A stretch of 35,359 nucleotides of DNA from an uncultured Geobacteraceae bacterium (GCA_903862245.1 CAIOXL010000008.1:1-35359), one strand, 5' to 3'; shown: positions 17,567-27,339, numbered from the stretch's first letter. Translations and numbers: made by a program. The notes: generated by a model from the letters alone, not told the origin.

Positions 17567-18121
17567 ATGGAAGCGAATCGTACAGACGTAACAGGCGGGA
17601 AATCGTGCAAAAAGGGACAGGCGTATATTGAGCTGGTGGTCGTGCTGCCGCTTCTTATACTCCTGCTCTTGGGGCTGTTTGACTATTCCAGGGTTGTCCA
17701 TGCAAAAAGTATCATTACAAATATGAGCCGGGAAGCGGCAAATCTTATCGCGAGAGCAAATATGAATCTTTCCGGAGATGAAGCGAAAGACTTTCAGGAC
17801 GTCCTGGACCTCATCGGAAAAACGGCTCAGCCGCTCGATATGGTTCATCAGGGAATGATGTATATCAGCAAGGTAGAATTTGCCAATAACGCGAACAAGA
17901 TCACTAGGACGCTTTCCTGGAACAGGAGCACACTTTCACCAACGCCATCCAGTAAAATTATTGTTTCGGGGCAATATCCAAACGTTCCGGCGCAGAATCT
18001 GGGCGGGTTGACACTCTCCTCAGGAAAAACGACCTATGTAGTAGAGGTATTCTATAAGTACGAGAGCCTTTTTCCGGCAAACGCCATCTCACCGACACTG
18101 TACTCAGTCTCGATTTATTGA
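17567..18121 (+). CDS. TadE/TadF-like minor pseudopilin
   Basis: About 184 aa. KKGQAYIELVVVLPLLILLLLGLFDYSRVVHAKSII marks a TadE-like membrane helix with the expected Glu, and SREAANLIARA follows as in family members. The rest is extracytoplasmic with no further recognised motif. The frame is open from 17546, but the ATG at 17567 is preferred because TGAGGCGG, overlapping the tadE stop, gives a well-spaced ribosome site. The arrangement points to translational coupling with tadE. Whether it is best called TadE or TadF cannot be settled from sequence alone. Confidence 0.82.
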   Translation: MEANRTDVTGGKSCKKGQAYIELVVVLPLLILLLLGLFDYSRVVHAKSIITNMSREAANLIARANMNLSGDEAKDFQDVLDLIGKTAQPLDMVHQGMMYISKVEFANNANKITRTLSWNRSTLSPTPSSKIIVSGQYPNVPAQNLGGLTLSSGKTTYVVEVFYKYESLFPANAISPTLYSVSIY

Positions 18122-18151
18122 CAGTGATGCGCAAGAAACAGGGTGAATAGA

Positions 18152-19498
18152 ATGAAGCTCAAGCAGACAATTGACAATTCCAAAGGACAAGTTCTGATTT
18201 TAACGGTGGTAGCTATCTTTGCTCTGGTTGGGCTCTCCGCCCTTGCAATTGATCTTGGGATGGCGTATGCCGTCAAAGCCAAACTTACTTCTGCCGTTGA
18301 CGCTGCTTCTTTGGCTGCAGGGAAGGCCATAAAGACAGGCGCCGATGATGCCACGCGGAAGCAGAATGCACTGGCAGCTGCCAACAGTTATTTTGCAGCT
18401 AATTTCCCGACAAATTACATGGGATCCTCCAGTACAAGCTTTAGCGTGGACAAAATCGTCAATGATGCCGGCACCTGGACAGTCAATGTCTCGGCGTCAT
18501 CGGCCGCCCCGATATTTTTCAGCAAGGTAATTAATGCTCCGATTACTGCAAGCGCTTCGGCAGAAACGACTGTCAGGTCTATTGACATGATGCTTGTGCT
18601 TGATTGTTCGGGGTCTCTGGGCTCAAGTTTTTCCGCTTTGCAGCAGGCGGCCATTCTTTTTATCAACGGGTTTCAGGAGGGGGCAGGGGGGGACCGGGTC
18701 GGCCTTGTGACCTTCGCTTCCGGTGCGGTGCTGAACGATGCGATCAATAAGGACGCCAATCGTGGTTTCACCAGGTTAGACCTGATTGCGCACATAAACT
18801 CTGCGGCCTCGAATGGAGCAACGAATGCGGAAGAGGCCATGAGGATTGCTAAAGCCGAGATGGATGCAATCCCTTCAGGCATCCGTTCAACTCTCAGGGT
18901 AATTGTGCTTTTTAGCGACGGTGCGCCGAATATCGTGTCTGGCAACTTTGTCAATTCGGGGACCACCCGTACGGGTGGATTGTGGTCGCAGGGTTCAAGT
19001 CCTGCACAGCCAACAGACCTGTATACGATTAACAAAGTAACCAGTTCCGGCGATCCGAAAACGTACAGCAGTATTCTGAAACTGCCGACACAAGACTACA
19101 CAGGCACTGTTAACCTGGCCAGTTTTAACAATGCACGAACTCTTACCAGTTCCGGCACCCCGGCCACTGTGAATAACACAGGGTGTAATGTCAACAAAGC
19201 CGCCAGAAATATGGTGGAAAATATTGCTAACAGCGCACGCAGCGGGGCGGGGAATTCTGCGATCACCATCTATTCCATTGGACTCGGCTCGCAGTTGAAA
19301 AGCAATGAAGTTACATCCTGTAGCTACGGGTCACAAGAGTATGGTGAAAACATTATGAAACGGCTTGCGAACACAACTGATTCGGACAAGTACCAGTCGG
19401 CGCAGCCGTCAGGCATGTATGTGTATGCCGCAGACGCGACCCAGTTGAACTCGGCTTTTCAGAAGGTGAGGAGCCTGATCCTCAGGCTCAGCAAGTAG
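18152..19498 (+). CDS. tadG: TadG-like protein with von Willebrand A domain
   Basis: About 448 aa. The N-terminus (KGQVLILTVVAIFALVGLSALAIDLGMAYAVKAKLTSAVDAASLAAGKA) is the classic TadG/Flp-type membrane segment. A von Willebrand A domain begins at about residue 145 with an intact metal-site motif D151-C-S-G-S, continues with VGLVTFASGA and VIVLFSDGAPN, and carries a large Ser/Thr/Asn-rich insertion at about 260-360. TadG-type proteins are thought to be cell-envelope or surface-exposed adhesin-like parts of the Tad system. The ATG at 18152 is favoured over the GTG at 18143 because AGGGTGA precedes it. It is the last gene of the plus-strand tad operon. Confidence 0.88.
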   Translation: MKLKQTIDNSKGQVLILTVVAIFALVGLSALAIDLGMAYAVKAKLTSAVDAASLAAGKAIKTGADDATRKQNALAAANSYFAANFPTNYMGSSSTSFSVDKIVNDAGTWTVNVSASSAAPIFFSKVINAPITASASAETTVRSIDMMLVLDCSGSLGSSFSALQQAAILFINGFQEGAGGDRVGLVTFASGAVLNDAINKDANRGFTRLDLIAHINSAASNGATNAEEAMRIAKAEMDAIPSGIRSTLRVIVLFSDGAPNIVSGNFVNSGTTRTGGLWSQGSSPAQPTDLYTINKVTSSGDPKTYSSILKLPTQDYTGTVNLASFNNARTLTSSGTPATVNNTGCNVNKAARNMVENIANSARSGAGNSAITIYSIGLGSQLKSNEVTSCSYGSQEYGENIMKRLANTTDSDKYQSAQPSGMYVYAADATQLNSAFQKVRSLILRLSK

Positions 19499-19560
19499 CC
19501 CTGTTCCTGGCAGCGTTCGCGGACGAGCTCGTCAGAGTCTGAAAAGCGGCGGAAGTAATC

Positions 19561-20940
19561 CTACTCCAGCGACTTCATCAGGTTGTATTTTTTTACCAGG
19601 TCGTACAGCGTCGGTCTGCTGATGCCCAGTGCCTCAGCCGTTTTGGCCATATTATTGTTCTTGCTTTCCATGGCAGCAACCACCATTTCCCGCTCGATCA
19701 TCTCCCGGGCATCTTTCAGGGTCAGTTTTGAGGGCCTGAAGAACTTTTCCTTCGTTGTCCCGGGAGAAAATATCAAGGCTTCCGGTTCAATTATGGTTTC
19801 GTCAGACATGATTACGGCACGCTGCACCGTGTTTTCCAGCTCCCGAACATTCCCGGGCCATTCATAGGATTCGAGCAGTTTCACGGCGGCGGCGCTGAAC
19901 CGTCGCGCTTTCTTCCGTAAATCAGTACCAAATCTGCGGAGAAAGAAGTTTGCCATCAGCATGATGTCACCATCCCGTTCCCGCAGCGGGGGGAGATGTA
20001 TGTGAATCACCGATATCCGATAGTACAGATCCTCACGAAAGCTGCCGGTCTCAATTTCCTTCGTGATGTCCCTGTTGGTTGCAGCAATGATACGGGCATC
20101 AACGGAGATGTCTTCTCTTCCGCCAACACGCTGGATTGTTTTTTCCTGGAGAAAACGGAGCAGTTTTACCTGAAGAGTGAGTGGCAGTTCACCGATCTCA
20201 TCGAGGAACAGCGTCCCCTTGTTGGCGTATTCCACTTTCCCCTGCACGCGGTTGTTGGCGCCAGTGAAAGCTCCTCGTTCGTGGCCGAACAGCTCAGATT
20301 CAAGCAGGTTTTCAGGGATAGCTCCGCAATTTATTGCTATGAAATCCCTTGTTTTTCTGGTGCTCAGATCATGAACCGCCCTGGCGACCAATTCTTTGCC
20401 GGTACCGCTTTCGCCGGTAATCAGTACTGCCGCACTCGATGAGGCAACCTTGCGGATAGAAGAAAATACCTCCAGCATGCGCGGTGATCCGCCGATAAGC
20501 CTTCCCGCGTTGAATCCGTGCTGATCCAGGCTGCTCTGTTGCAGGCGGATGTTATCCTTTTCAATTGCCGCCAGATGAAATGCTCGCGCGAGAATAACTT
20601 TCAACTCCGCGAGATCAAAGGGCTTGCTGTAATAATCGTAGGCACCGTTCTGCACGGCTCTTAAGGCATTATTGCGATCTCCATTACCGGTGATCATGAC
20701 TATTTTTGTAGCCGGAGCTCTGCGGAGGATCTCGTCAAGACAGTGAAAACCTTCTTCACAGCCGCTTGCATCAGGCGGCAGCCCAAGGTCAAGCGTCACA
20801 ACTTTGGGGACATGTTTGTGTATGAGCTGGAGCGCATCCTGGCGGTTGCCGGCAACGAAAACCTCATAATCATGTGCGAGACCCCAGCGCAGCTGGCTGC
20901 TTATTGTCTGGTCGTCTTCTATTATAACGAGCTTTTCCAT
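19561..20940 (-). CDS. prsR: PEP-CTERM-type response regulator PrsR (sigma-54 activator)
   Basis: An NtrC-type activator of 459 aa. The receiver (1-125) has Asp9-Asp10, phospho-acceptor Asp51 and Lys106. The AAA+ domain (about 145-380) has Walker A GESGTGKE, the sigma-54 contact loop GAFTGA at 223-228, and FLDEIGEL. A Fis-type helix-turn-helix ends the protein ([22 protein letters not shown]). The inserted [13 protein letters not shown] segment after Asp51 is typical of PrsR proteins, which act with PrsK on sigma-54 promoters for exopolysaccharide and PEP-CTERM genes. The frame is open to 21168, but the ATG at 20940 begins the receiver and has AAAGG before it. It lies 26 nt after prsK. Confidence 0.93.
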   Translation of the reverse strand: MEKLVIIEDDQTISSQLRWGLAHDYEVFVAGNRQDALQLIHKHVPKVVTLDLGLPPDASGCEEGFHCLDEILRRAPATKIVMITGNGDRNNALRAVQNGAYDYYSKPFDLAELKVILARAFHLAAIEKDNIRLQQSSLDQHGFNAGRLIGGSPRMLEVFSSIRKVASSSAAVLITGESGTGKELVARAVHDLSTRKTRDFIAINCGAIPENLLESELFGHERGAFTGANNRVQGKVEYANKGTLFLDEIGELPLTLQVKLLRFLQEKTIQRVGGREDISVDARIIAATNRDITKEIETGSFREDLYYRISVIHIHLPPLRERDGDIMLMANFFLRRFGTDLRKKARRFSAAAVKLLESYEWPGNVRELENTVQRAVIMSDETIIEPEALIFSPGTTKEKFFRPSKLTLKDAREMIEREMVVAAMESKNNNMAKTAEALGISRPTLYDLVKKYNLMKSLE

Positions 20941-20966
20941 GAAGAACCTTTCCACACCTGCCGGAG

Positions 20967-23033
20967 TCAGGCCGCCTCCGCCTGAATTCTGGGGAGCCAG
21001 ACAGTAAATTCCGATCCTTGGCCGATGGTGCTTACAACTTCGATCCTGCCGCCGTGTGCCTCGATAATCTGCCTGCTCTGGTAGAGGCCTATTCCCATAC
21101 CCTGTTCCTTCGTGCTGGTGAACGGTTTGAAAAGTGTATGCTGCACAAACGCTTCCGCTATGCCGCACCCTTCGTCTGTAACACGAAAGAACAGACTGCC
21201 GTTTTCTCCCACCTCGACCTTTACCGGCTTGGTTCCGTTGGTCGCCTCGACCGCATTCAACATGAGGTTGAGTGCCACCTTCTGCAGCTCTTCCCGGTCC
21301 GCTTCGGCAATGACGTGGTCTCCTGTGACGTTCAGTAACGCACCATTTACCAGCGCTGCTGTTTCGTGTGCCATCTGGAAAAGATCTACCGTAGCCAAAT
21401 GGAGGGAATTTTTCTCCGGCAGCTGTTTCAAACGGAGGATCAGGGCATTCATTCTGGTCACAATGTTTTTCAGTGACACGAGCAGATCGCTTTGAAATGC
21501 CGGCAGACCGATGTGCTCTTGTGCGTTTTCAAGCATGAGGGAGAGGGCGGCAATAAGGTTTTTCAGGTCATGCATTACAAAGGTGGATACCTTGCCTACG
21601 GCTGCCAACTCCCGCGAGCAGGTCAGTTGATCCGAAAGCCTGAGATTCAGAAGTGCTGAAGCTGCCTGTTTTGCCAGAGTTCTCATCAGGTCGAAATCTT
21701 CATGAATATAGTTTTCATCTGAGCTGCGCGGCATTCCCAGCACAATAAAGCCATCTACAGAGCCGTTCATGAAAAGCGGTATGATAAAGCAGGCGGCGGC
21801 TTCGCTGAAATACGTCTTGTGCCGGTCGCTTTCAGGACATATGGCGACATTATCCCTGAGGTCCAGAATCCATTTGCACCCGGTTAACGATTCGATAATG
21901 GGATCGTTGATGGTGAAGGTTACATCACAGGTTTCCAGCGCAATATCTGCTGCCTGTCGATAGACGTCGCGCTCCTGGCTTATGATGAACAGCGCTCCTT
22001 TTCCCATGCCGAAGGTGTCACAGAATTCAGAAACTATAGAATGGAGAAGGCTGTCACTTGTCTGTGCTGCAGAAAGGCGGTCGGTAAACTGAAGCCACTG
22101 GTTACGATAGTCGTACTTGTGCTGGTAGAAGTTTTTCTGAATGAATATCCTTACTTTGCGCTTGACGGATTCTGAAAGAATGACAATGAACAGCCCCAAA
22201 CCGACAAAAATGGCGAGCGTGATGATCATGGCATGCTGAAAACCATTGCCGAAATACTTCAGCCCCTCACCGACAAGCCCGAGGCAGATGATGTAGATAC
22301 CGACGGCGAGAAGTACCACCGATTTGTATGCAAACTGAGGCGAAACGTGGACTGTGACCCCGCTGCCGCGTTTCAGGCGGGAATAGAATATTATTACTAC
22401 GGATACAATCAATACGGCAGACCGCATCGGTACCAGCTGCATATTAATTGTGCGGAATAACAGACCCTGACTGTAGTAAATCAACAGTGCTGAAAGGTAT
22501 GCTCCGGCACCGAGCAGCTCTAACTTGATTTTCCACCGTGAAGTCAGGGTTGTGTGCGCCAGGGTCCGTTCCAGCTGAATCAGGGCTGCAACCAGATACA
22601 CAAGAATAACAAGAAAAAATGCAAATCCGCTGTTGCTGAGGAAAAGGATTTTTTCAGTAAAAAAATCCGGTGAGTAGACAAATGAATGGGTGGGAAGCGC
22701 GACCGCTGCGATTAACAGGAGCGGCGATGCTGCCAGGAGAAACCGTACATGTGCCGGAAGGGCTTTGTAAGTAACGCTCTGCCGGCCGGCCGTCATGGCA
22801 TAGATGAGCCAGGCAGGGAGCAGTATCGCTTCAGTCGTAAGAGAGAACTTCTTCCATACGTTAAGCTGTTCCGGATTGCACAATGTTAGCAGGTCAAAAA
22901 ACTCTAGAAATGCGGCCAGCAAAACGGCACATGCAAGAGCCGCAGGCAGGGATAGAGCGCCATTCCTGAGTTTGAAGTAGAGCGGAAACAGTACCGCAAC
23001 AGTTATTGCAGTGATCGAAATTAACGTTAGCAT
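20967..23033 (-). CDS. prsK: PEP-CTERM-type sensor histidine kinase PrsK
   Basis: A membrane kinase of 688 aa. About eight to nine hydrophobic segments fill residues 1-290, a GAF-like domain follows at about 325-465 (GMGKGALFIIS, ACFIIPLFMNGSVDGFIVLG), then a dimerisation region with the probable phospho-acceptor His488 in MHDLKNLIAAL. HATPase_c has the Asn box LNLMLNAVEATNG, DEGCGI and GMGIGLYQSRQI. The HDLKN form of the H-box and the many-helix N-terminus are hallmarks of PrsK, partner of PrsR. The ATG follows the epimerase stop by 11 nt and lacks a strong ribosome site, suggesting coupling. The stimulus is unknown. Confidence 0.93.
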   Translation of the reverse strand: MLTLISITAITVAVLFPLYFKLRNGALSLPAALACAVLLAAFLEFFDLLTLCNPEQLNVWKKFSLTTEAILLPAWLIYAMTAGRQSVTYKALPAHVRFLLAASPLLLIAAVALPTHSFVYSPDFFTEKILFLSNSGFAFFLVILVYLVAALIQLERTLAHTTLTSRWKIKLELLGAGAYLSALLIYYSQGLLFRTINMQLVPMRSAVLIVSVVIIFYSRLKRGSGVTVHVSPQFAYKSVVLLAVGIYIICLGLVGEGLKYFGNGFQHAMIITLAIFVGLGLFIVILSESVKRKVRIFIQKNFYQHKYDYRNQWLQFTDRLSAAQTSDSLLHSIVSEFCDTFGMGKGALFIISQERDVYRQAADIALETCDVTFTINDPIIESLTGCKWILDLRDNVAICPESDRHKTYFSEAAACFIIPLFMNGSVDGFIVLGMPRSSDENYIHEDFDLMRTLAKQAASALLNLRLSDQLTCSRELAAVGKVSTFVMHDLKNLIAALSLMLENAQEHIGLPAFQSDLLVSLKNIVTRMNALILRLKQLPEKNSLHLATVDLFQMAHETAALVNGALLNVTGDHVIAEADREELQKVALNLMLNAVEATNGTKPVKVEVGENGSLFFRVTDEGCGIAEAFVQHTLFKPFTSTKEQGMGIGLYQSRQIIEAHGGRIEVVSTIGQGSEFTVWLPRIQAEAA

Positions 23034-23044
23034 GGTGACTGAAT

Positions 23045-24082
23045 CTATCTCGTATGCACAAGTTTCTGTAAGTACCAGCCCATAGCCGATTCCAGGCCCT
23101 CTTCAACGGAATGGGTCGGGGAATAGCCGAGTAACCGCTGTGCCTTACTGATATCCGCCTGTGAGTGGAGGACATCCCCAGAACGAAAATCACGGTACTG
23201 AGGGGTAGTCTTTCCCCCGGCCGCGTGGTCTGGCGGCATGTTTTTCTGCAGTAACTGATATAGTTCATTTAGCGAAATACGATTGTTGAGTGCAACGTTG
23301 TAGACCTGATTGACCGCTTCAGGGTTGCTTGTTACTGCCGCCAGAAGATTGGCCTGCACCACATTCTCAATGTAGCAGAAGTCCCGGCTCGTTTCGCCAG
23401 TGCCGTTGATGTACACGGTTTCACCGCTGCACAGTGCTGAGATCCAGTGAGGGATGACCGCTGCGTACGCACCGTTCGGATCCTGGCGTGGGCCGAACAC
23501 ATTGAAATAGCGGAGCCCGATTGTTTCCATCTTGTACAGGTGCGAGAACACATGAGCATACATCTCGGTGACCTTTTTGCTGACGGCATACGGGGAGAGT
23601 GGGTTGCCCGTGATGTTTTCGACTTTCGGCAGATCCGGCTGATCTCCGTATACCGCGCTGCTGCTGGCGTACACTACGCGTTTAACCTGGTTGTCACAGG
23701 CTGCCTTAAAGATAGCAAGGGTTCCGTTTACGTTGTTATCATTGCAGTTCAGCGGGTCTTCTATTGATCGGGGCACCGAGCCGAGCGCAGCCTGATGAAG
23801 GACAAGATCGATCCCCCTGCAAGCGGACAGGCACGTTGCAAAATTTCGTATATCTCCTTCAATAAGGCGGAATCTCTGCCACCGTTTCGCTCCGACCAGT
23901 TCATGAACATCCCGGATATTGCTCCGCTTTCCGGTTGAAAAATTATCAAGTCCGATCACGTGCTGATCAAGCTGGAGCAGCTGTTCAATAAGGTTGGAGC
24001 CGATAAATCCGGCTGCACCGGTAATCAGCCATCGTTTCGGTTTAGCCTGTATTTCCTTCCGTATGTCATCGTAGGCGGTCAT
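23045..24082 (-). CDS. tviC: UDP-GlcNAc/UDP-GlcNAcA 4-epimerase (TviC/WbpP type)
   Basis: A 345-aa extended short-chain dehydrogenase. The NAD-binding GAAGFIG is at 22-28, and the catalytic triad is Ser141/142 in SSSAVYG, Tyr165 and Lys169 in YAVSK. The start (about MTAYDDIRKEIQAKPKRWLITG) and the LDNFSTGKRSNI segment match WbpP/TviC closely. These enzymes interconvert the gluco and galacto forms of UDP-N-acetylated sugars or their uronic acids. With the dehydrogenase 16 nt upstream, the likely product is UDP-GalNAcA. The frame is open to 24163, but the ATG at 24082 has GGGGGAAA before it and matches family N-termini. Confidence 0.9.
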   Translation of the reverse strand: MTAYDDIRKEIQAKPKRWLITGAAGFIGSNLIEQLLQLDQHVIGLDNFSTGKRSNIRDVHELVGAKRWQRFRLIEGDIRNFATCLSACRGIDLVLHQAALGSVPRSIEDPLNCNDNNVNGTLAIFKAACDNQVKRVVYASSSAVYGDQPDLPKVENITGNPLSPYAVSKKVTEMYAHVFSHLYKMETIGLRYFNVFGPRQDPNGAYAAVIPHWISALCSGETVYINGTGETSRDFCYIENVVQANLLAAVTSNPEAVNQVYNVALNNRISLNELYQLLQKNMPPDHAAGGKTTPQYRDFRSGDVLHSQADISKAQRLLGYSPTHSVEEGLESAMGWYLQKLVHTR

Positions 24083-24098
24083 AATTTCCCCCAATATT

Positions 24099-25388
24099 TT
24101 ATAGTCTCCACACCCGAATTCCCGCATCATGCAGGGCCGTCTGATCAAATATTCCCTTGACATCTATCAGTACCGGATTGCCCGTAATCATCAGTGTCGA
24201 CAACTCTGCAATTGACCAGTTCCGGTACGCATTATGGGCCACAGCGGATATTACGGCCGCAGCAGGCTTCAATTCATCCAGCCCGAAAAGCGGGATACCA
24301 TACTCCCGAAGCGCCTCGGCAGGGTCTGCCAAATGGTCATACACCTGTACTGTGAGCCCGTATTCCTGAAGTTCCCGAATAATATCAACGACCTTCGAGT
24401 TGCGCAGGTCCGGGCAATCCTCCTTAAAGGTAAGCCCCAGGACGGTGACCGTGCTGCCGGAAATGAAGTGCCCGGCGTGAATCATCTCTTTTATGGCGTG
24501 CTGGGCAATGAATTTGCCCATGCCGTCATTGATCCGACGCCCGGCTAAAATCACCTGTGGTATGTAGCCGATCCGCTCAGCTTTATGGGTAAGATAATAC
24601 GGATCGACTCCGATACAGTGGCCACCAACCAAGCCCGGTTTGAACGGAAGGAAGTTCCATTTAGATCCGGCAGCTTCCAGCACATCTCCGGTATCGATCC
24701 CTAACCTTCGGAATATGAGGGCAAGTTCGTTCATGAGGGCGATATTCAGATCACGCTGGGTGTTTTCGATTACCTTTGCCGCTTCTGCCACCATGATACT
24801 CGGCGCACGGTGAACACCGGCAGTAACCACCCGTTCATAGGTTTGTGCGATTATTTCCAGCGATTCCTTATCCTGCCCTGCAACAACCTTTTTAATTTTG
24901 GTGAAAGAATGTTCCTTGTCACCCGGATTAATCCGCTCCGGGCTGTACCCGATTTTGAAATCACGCCCGCAGACCAGTCCCGATTCCTTTTCCAGAACCG
25001 GAAGGCACTCCTCTTCGGTCGCGCCGGGGTAAACCGTTGATTCGTACACCACGATGTCTCCGATCTTCAGCGCTTTACCGGCAGTGACCGAAGCCCTGAT
25101 AAGAAGAGAAAGATCCGGCTGATTGGCATCATTGACCGGTGTCGGCACGGCGATGATGTGGAAATCGGCATTTTTCAGTTCATTAATGCTTGAGGTGTAG
25201 AGAATATCTGAGGCACTCAGCTCATCAGGAGCAATTTCCCCTGTGCGATCATGGTTGCGCTGAAGTTCTGCAATGCGGGTCGGGTTGATATCAAAGCCGA
25301 TGGTTTTTGCGCCGGTGCCGAAGGCGACTGCGACCGGAAGACCGACATAGCCAAGCCCGATAACGGAAACATTTCTTAAAGTATTCAA
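24099..25388 (-). CDS. tviB: UDP-N-acetylglucosamine 6-dehydrogenase (TviB/WbpO type)
   Basis: A 429-aa nucleotide-sugar dehydrogenase that makes a UDP-N-acetyl uronic acid using two NAD+. GLGYVGLP at 11-18 binds NAD, YESTVYPGATEEECLPVLE and GYSPERINPGDKEH are WbpO/TviB-type signatures, Lys205 lies in AEAAKVIENTQRDLNIA, and the catalytic Cys258 is in GGHCIGVDPYYL. It is the first gene of the operon tviB-tviC-prsK-prsR, so a sugar-precursor pathway and its likely regulators are made together. A 486-nt divergent gap lies upstream. The precise substrate (GlcNAc versus GalNAc) cannot be fixed by sequence reading. Confidence 0.92.
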   Translation of the reverse strand: MNTLRNVSVIGLGYVGLPVAVAFGTGAKTIGFDINPTRIAELQRNHDRTGEIAPDELSASDILYTSSINELKNADFHIIAVPTPVNDANQPDLSLLIRASVTAGKALKIGDIVVYESTVYPGATEEECLPVLEKESGLVCGRDFKIGYSPERINPGDKEHSFTKIKKVVAGQDKESLEIIAQTYERVVTAGVHRAPSIMVAEAAKVIENTQRDLNIALMNELALIFRRLGIDTGDVLEAAGSKWNFLPFKPGLVGGHCIGVDPYYLTHKAERIGYIPQVILAGRRINDGMGKFIAQHAIKEMIHAGHFISGSTVTVLGLTFKEDCPDLRNSKVVDIIRELQEYGLTVQVYDHLADPAEALREYGIPLFGLDELKPAAAVISAVAHNAYRNWSIAELSTLMITGNPVLIDVKGIFDQTALHDAGIRVWRL

Positions 25389-25750
25389 GGTACGTCCTCT
25401 TTACACATGGTCCGGTTATGTGGATGACATGCCGGGTTGAAAACCGGCACAGACCGGAGGTGATTCTTCATGGATTAACAATCTACCCCATGCGGGATAT
25501 CACATTCCATGCCAGATAGTGTTCTGATTAAAAACGTTGTAATGATGGGTGGTTGAGCGAAGTTGTCGGCTTTTGACAGTGAGTGGTGAATGTTACCGCA
25601 ATGCATGGACTCTCGGACACGGTACTGGGAATGTGAGCTTGGAAGCCGTTCGCAGCAGCTCGTAAAATATTAGTGCCGCTGTTACTATTGGAGCATGGAT
25701 TTAGTATATGTATTAAAATTACAGTAGGTAAAATTTTTTACGCACTCGAC
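25389..25750. other. Divergent intergenic region upstream of tviB
   Basis: About 360 nt without a credible ORF, the larger part of the 486-nt gap between tviB and the first tandem activator. It holds a weak sigma-54-like site facing tviB (25497-25515) and a small CCGGGTTGAAAACCGG hairpin near 25430-25450. Otherwise nothing was recognised. Confidence 0.5.
25497..25515 (-). promoter_or_regulatory. Marginal sigma-54-like element facing tviB
   Basis: On the minus strand, CTGGCATGGAATGTGATAT has a TGGCA -24 box, but the position that should be GC reads GA. It would start transcription about 100 nt before tviB. Weak on its own and listed because related elements precede flp, cpaB, tadE and glmS. 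Confidence 0.2.
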
Positions 25751-25778
25751 TTGACAATGAATATTTATGCGCTACAAC
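25751..25778 (+). promoter_or_regulatory. Sigma-70 promoter for the tandem regulators
   Basis: A perfect TTGACA (25751-25756), a 16-nt spacer and TACAAC (25773-25778). Predicted transcription start falls at or next to the palindrome at 25781-25796, as expected for a repressible promoter. The gene begins about 90 nt further on. Confidence 0.5.
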
Positions 25779-25780
25779 TG

Positions 25781-25796
25781 ATTGAACATGTTCAAT
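25781..25796. promoter_or_regulatory. Perfect 16-bp palindrome, probable operator
   Basis: ATTGAACATGTTCAAT is a perfect palindrome immediately after the candidate -10 box. Its half-site ATTGAAC/GTTCAAT recurs before glmS (28815-28835) and before the last hybrid kinase (31121-31138). The site is well placed to block or control transcription initiation. Confidence 0.55.
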
Positions 25797-25874
25797 AGTA
25801 AATATAATCTAAGCGCTATGTATCAGATAAATTTCAGCGTTTTGTACGCCTAGTGGTGAGAGTGAGGGTGAATT

Positions 25875-27299
25875 ATGACGGAAGTATCCCCTGAAAATAC
25901 ATGTGCGGTTTTGCTGGTCAGTGAAGATTCTCGGATTTTGGAGCAGACCAGGTCGCTGTTTTATGATGCCGGAATCAGTTCCGTCATCGCACTTGCAGAT
26001 AGCCGCGCCACACTGCCGTTTCTCCAGCAGCATGTCGTTTCACTGGTGGTTCTTGACATGACTTCCGGCATGAAACAGTCTGAATTACTTGAAAAAATCT
26101 GCAGGGATTACCCGGATCTTCCTGTTATTGTTGAATCAGAGTCCAATGACGCGAAGATGGCTGTGTACTGCATGAAGGCTGGAGCTGTTGATTATGTAGT
26201 CATTCCTGAGGAATCCGGCCGGTTGATAGCGGCGGCTGAAGATGCTTTGAACAATAATTATCCTCTGCAGGAAGCATCCTCTTTAAAGGATTATCTGCTT
26301 AATGACCGCTTGGTTCACGCCGAGGCTTTTGCCGAAATACGGACCGTTTGCAGAAAGATGCGTTCAATCTTTCAGTATACCGAAGTTGTCGCCTGTTCAC
26401 CGCAGGCGGTACTGATAACCGGAGAGACCGGAGTCGGCAAGGAGCTGTTTGCGCGTGCTATTCACCGGATAAGCAGATTACGGGGGCAGTTTGTCAGCAT
26501 AAATGTCGCCGGTCTTGATGACACAATGTTTTCGGATACTCTGTTCGGTCATAAGAAAGGAGCTTTTACCGGAGCGGACCAATACCGGGATGGTTTGGTC
26601 AGCAAGGCGGCGATGGGTACACTGTTTCTTGATGAAATAGGAGATCTGAATGAGTTGTCACAGGTCAAACTTTTGCGGCTGCTTCAGGAGCGCGAGTACT
26701 ATCCTGTCGGCTCTGACCAGGTCAAGGCAAGTTCCGCACGAATTGTTCTGGCGACAAATGTAAATCTTCAGGAGCGCATTAAAGAAGGGCGTTTTCGTCG
26801 GGATCTTTATTACCGGCTTTGCAGCCATCAAATCCACATACCGGCGCTCCGGGAGCGGCGTGAGGATATTCCGCTTCTGCTCGCAAGTTTCATTGCAGAG
26901 TCTGCCCGTCACTTTGGCAAAGATGCACCCGCCGTTTCTCCGGAGCTGAAGCAGGCGCTTTCAGAATATGATTTTCCGGGAAATGTCAGGGAACTTCAGG
27001 CCAGGGTGAGCGATGCGGTAGCCCGCAACGAAGCGGGCACGCAGCTCTCTCTTGATGATTTTTCAGGGATTTTGACTGCAGCACAACCACGATCATTCGC
27101 CCCCTCTGCTGTTCCGGTTTCCGTTACGGCGGGGGTCTACGGTCTTTTTGGCCGCCTGCCGACGTTTCGTGAAATCGAAAATTACCTGATAGTAGAGGCG
27201 TTGAAGGTGTCTGAAGGGAGTTATGCGGTCGCCGCCTCCATATTGGGGGTGACGCGTCAAACTATCAGTAAACGTCTGAAATCAATTGAATCTGTTTGA
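25875..27299 (+). CDS. Sigma-54 activator with degenerate receiver (tandem paralog 1)
   Basis: An NtrC-like protein of 474 aa. The receiver (about 10-125) keeps phospho-acceptor Asp61 and acidic residues Glu17-Asp18. However, the near-invariant lysine before the cis-proline is Ile110 (YVVIPEE), so phosphorylation-driven switching may be lost or altered. The AAA+ domain is complete, with ITGETGVGKE, the sigma-54 loop [16 protein letters not shown] and an arginine-rich LRERREDIPLLL. A Fis-type helix-turn-helix closes it (AVAASILGVTRQTISKRL). It is clearly paralogous over its full length to the next gene, including the unusual KDYLLNDRLVHAEAF linker, and is likely cotranscribed with it. GAGGGTGA precedes the ATG. 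Confidence 0.9.
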   Translation: MTEVSPENTCAVLLVSEDSRILEQTRSLFYDAGISSVIALADSRATLPFLQQHVVSLVVLDMTSGMKQSELLEKICRDYPDLPVIVESESNDAKMAVYCMKAGAVDYVVIPEESGRLIAAAEDALNNNYPLQEASSLKDYLLNDRLVHAEAFAEIRTVCRKMRSIFQYTEVVACSPQAVLITGETGVGKELFARAIHRISRLRGQFVSINVAGLDDTMFSDTLFGHKKGAFTGADQYRDGLVSKAAMGTLFLDEIGDLNELSQVKLLRLLQEREYYPVGSDQVKASSARIVLATNVNLQERIKEGRFRRDLYYRLCSHQIHIPALRERREDIPLLLASFIAESARHFGKDAPAVSPELKQALSEYDFPGNVRELQARVSDAVARNEAGTQLSLDDFSGILTAAQPRSFAPSAVPVSVTAGVYGLFGRLPTFREIENYLIVEALKVSEGSYAVAASILGVTRQTISKRLKSIESV

Positions 27300-27339
27300 A
27301 CATGCTGTCTTACCACCACATTCTGGAAAGGGTATTGCA

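Noticed and set aside
20967-21168. N-terminal extension of PrsR upstream of 20940
   Set aside because: It overlaps the end of prsK and adds non-conserved residues; the ATG at 20940 has a ribosome site and starts the receiver.
25809-26033. 74-aa minus-strand frame at the start of the first tandem activator
   Set aside because: Overlaps promoter and receiver coding sequence; no motif and no ribosome site.
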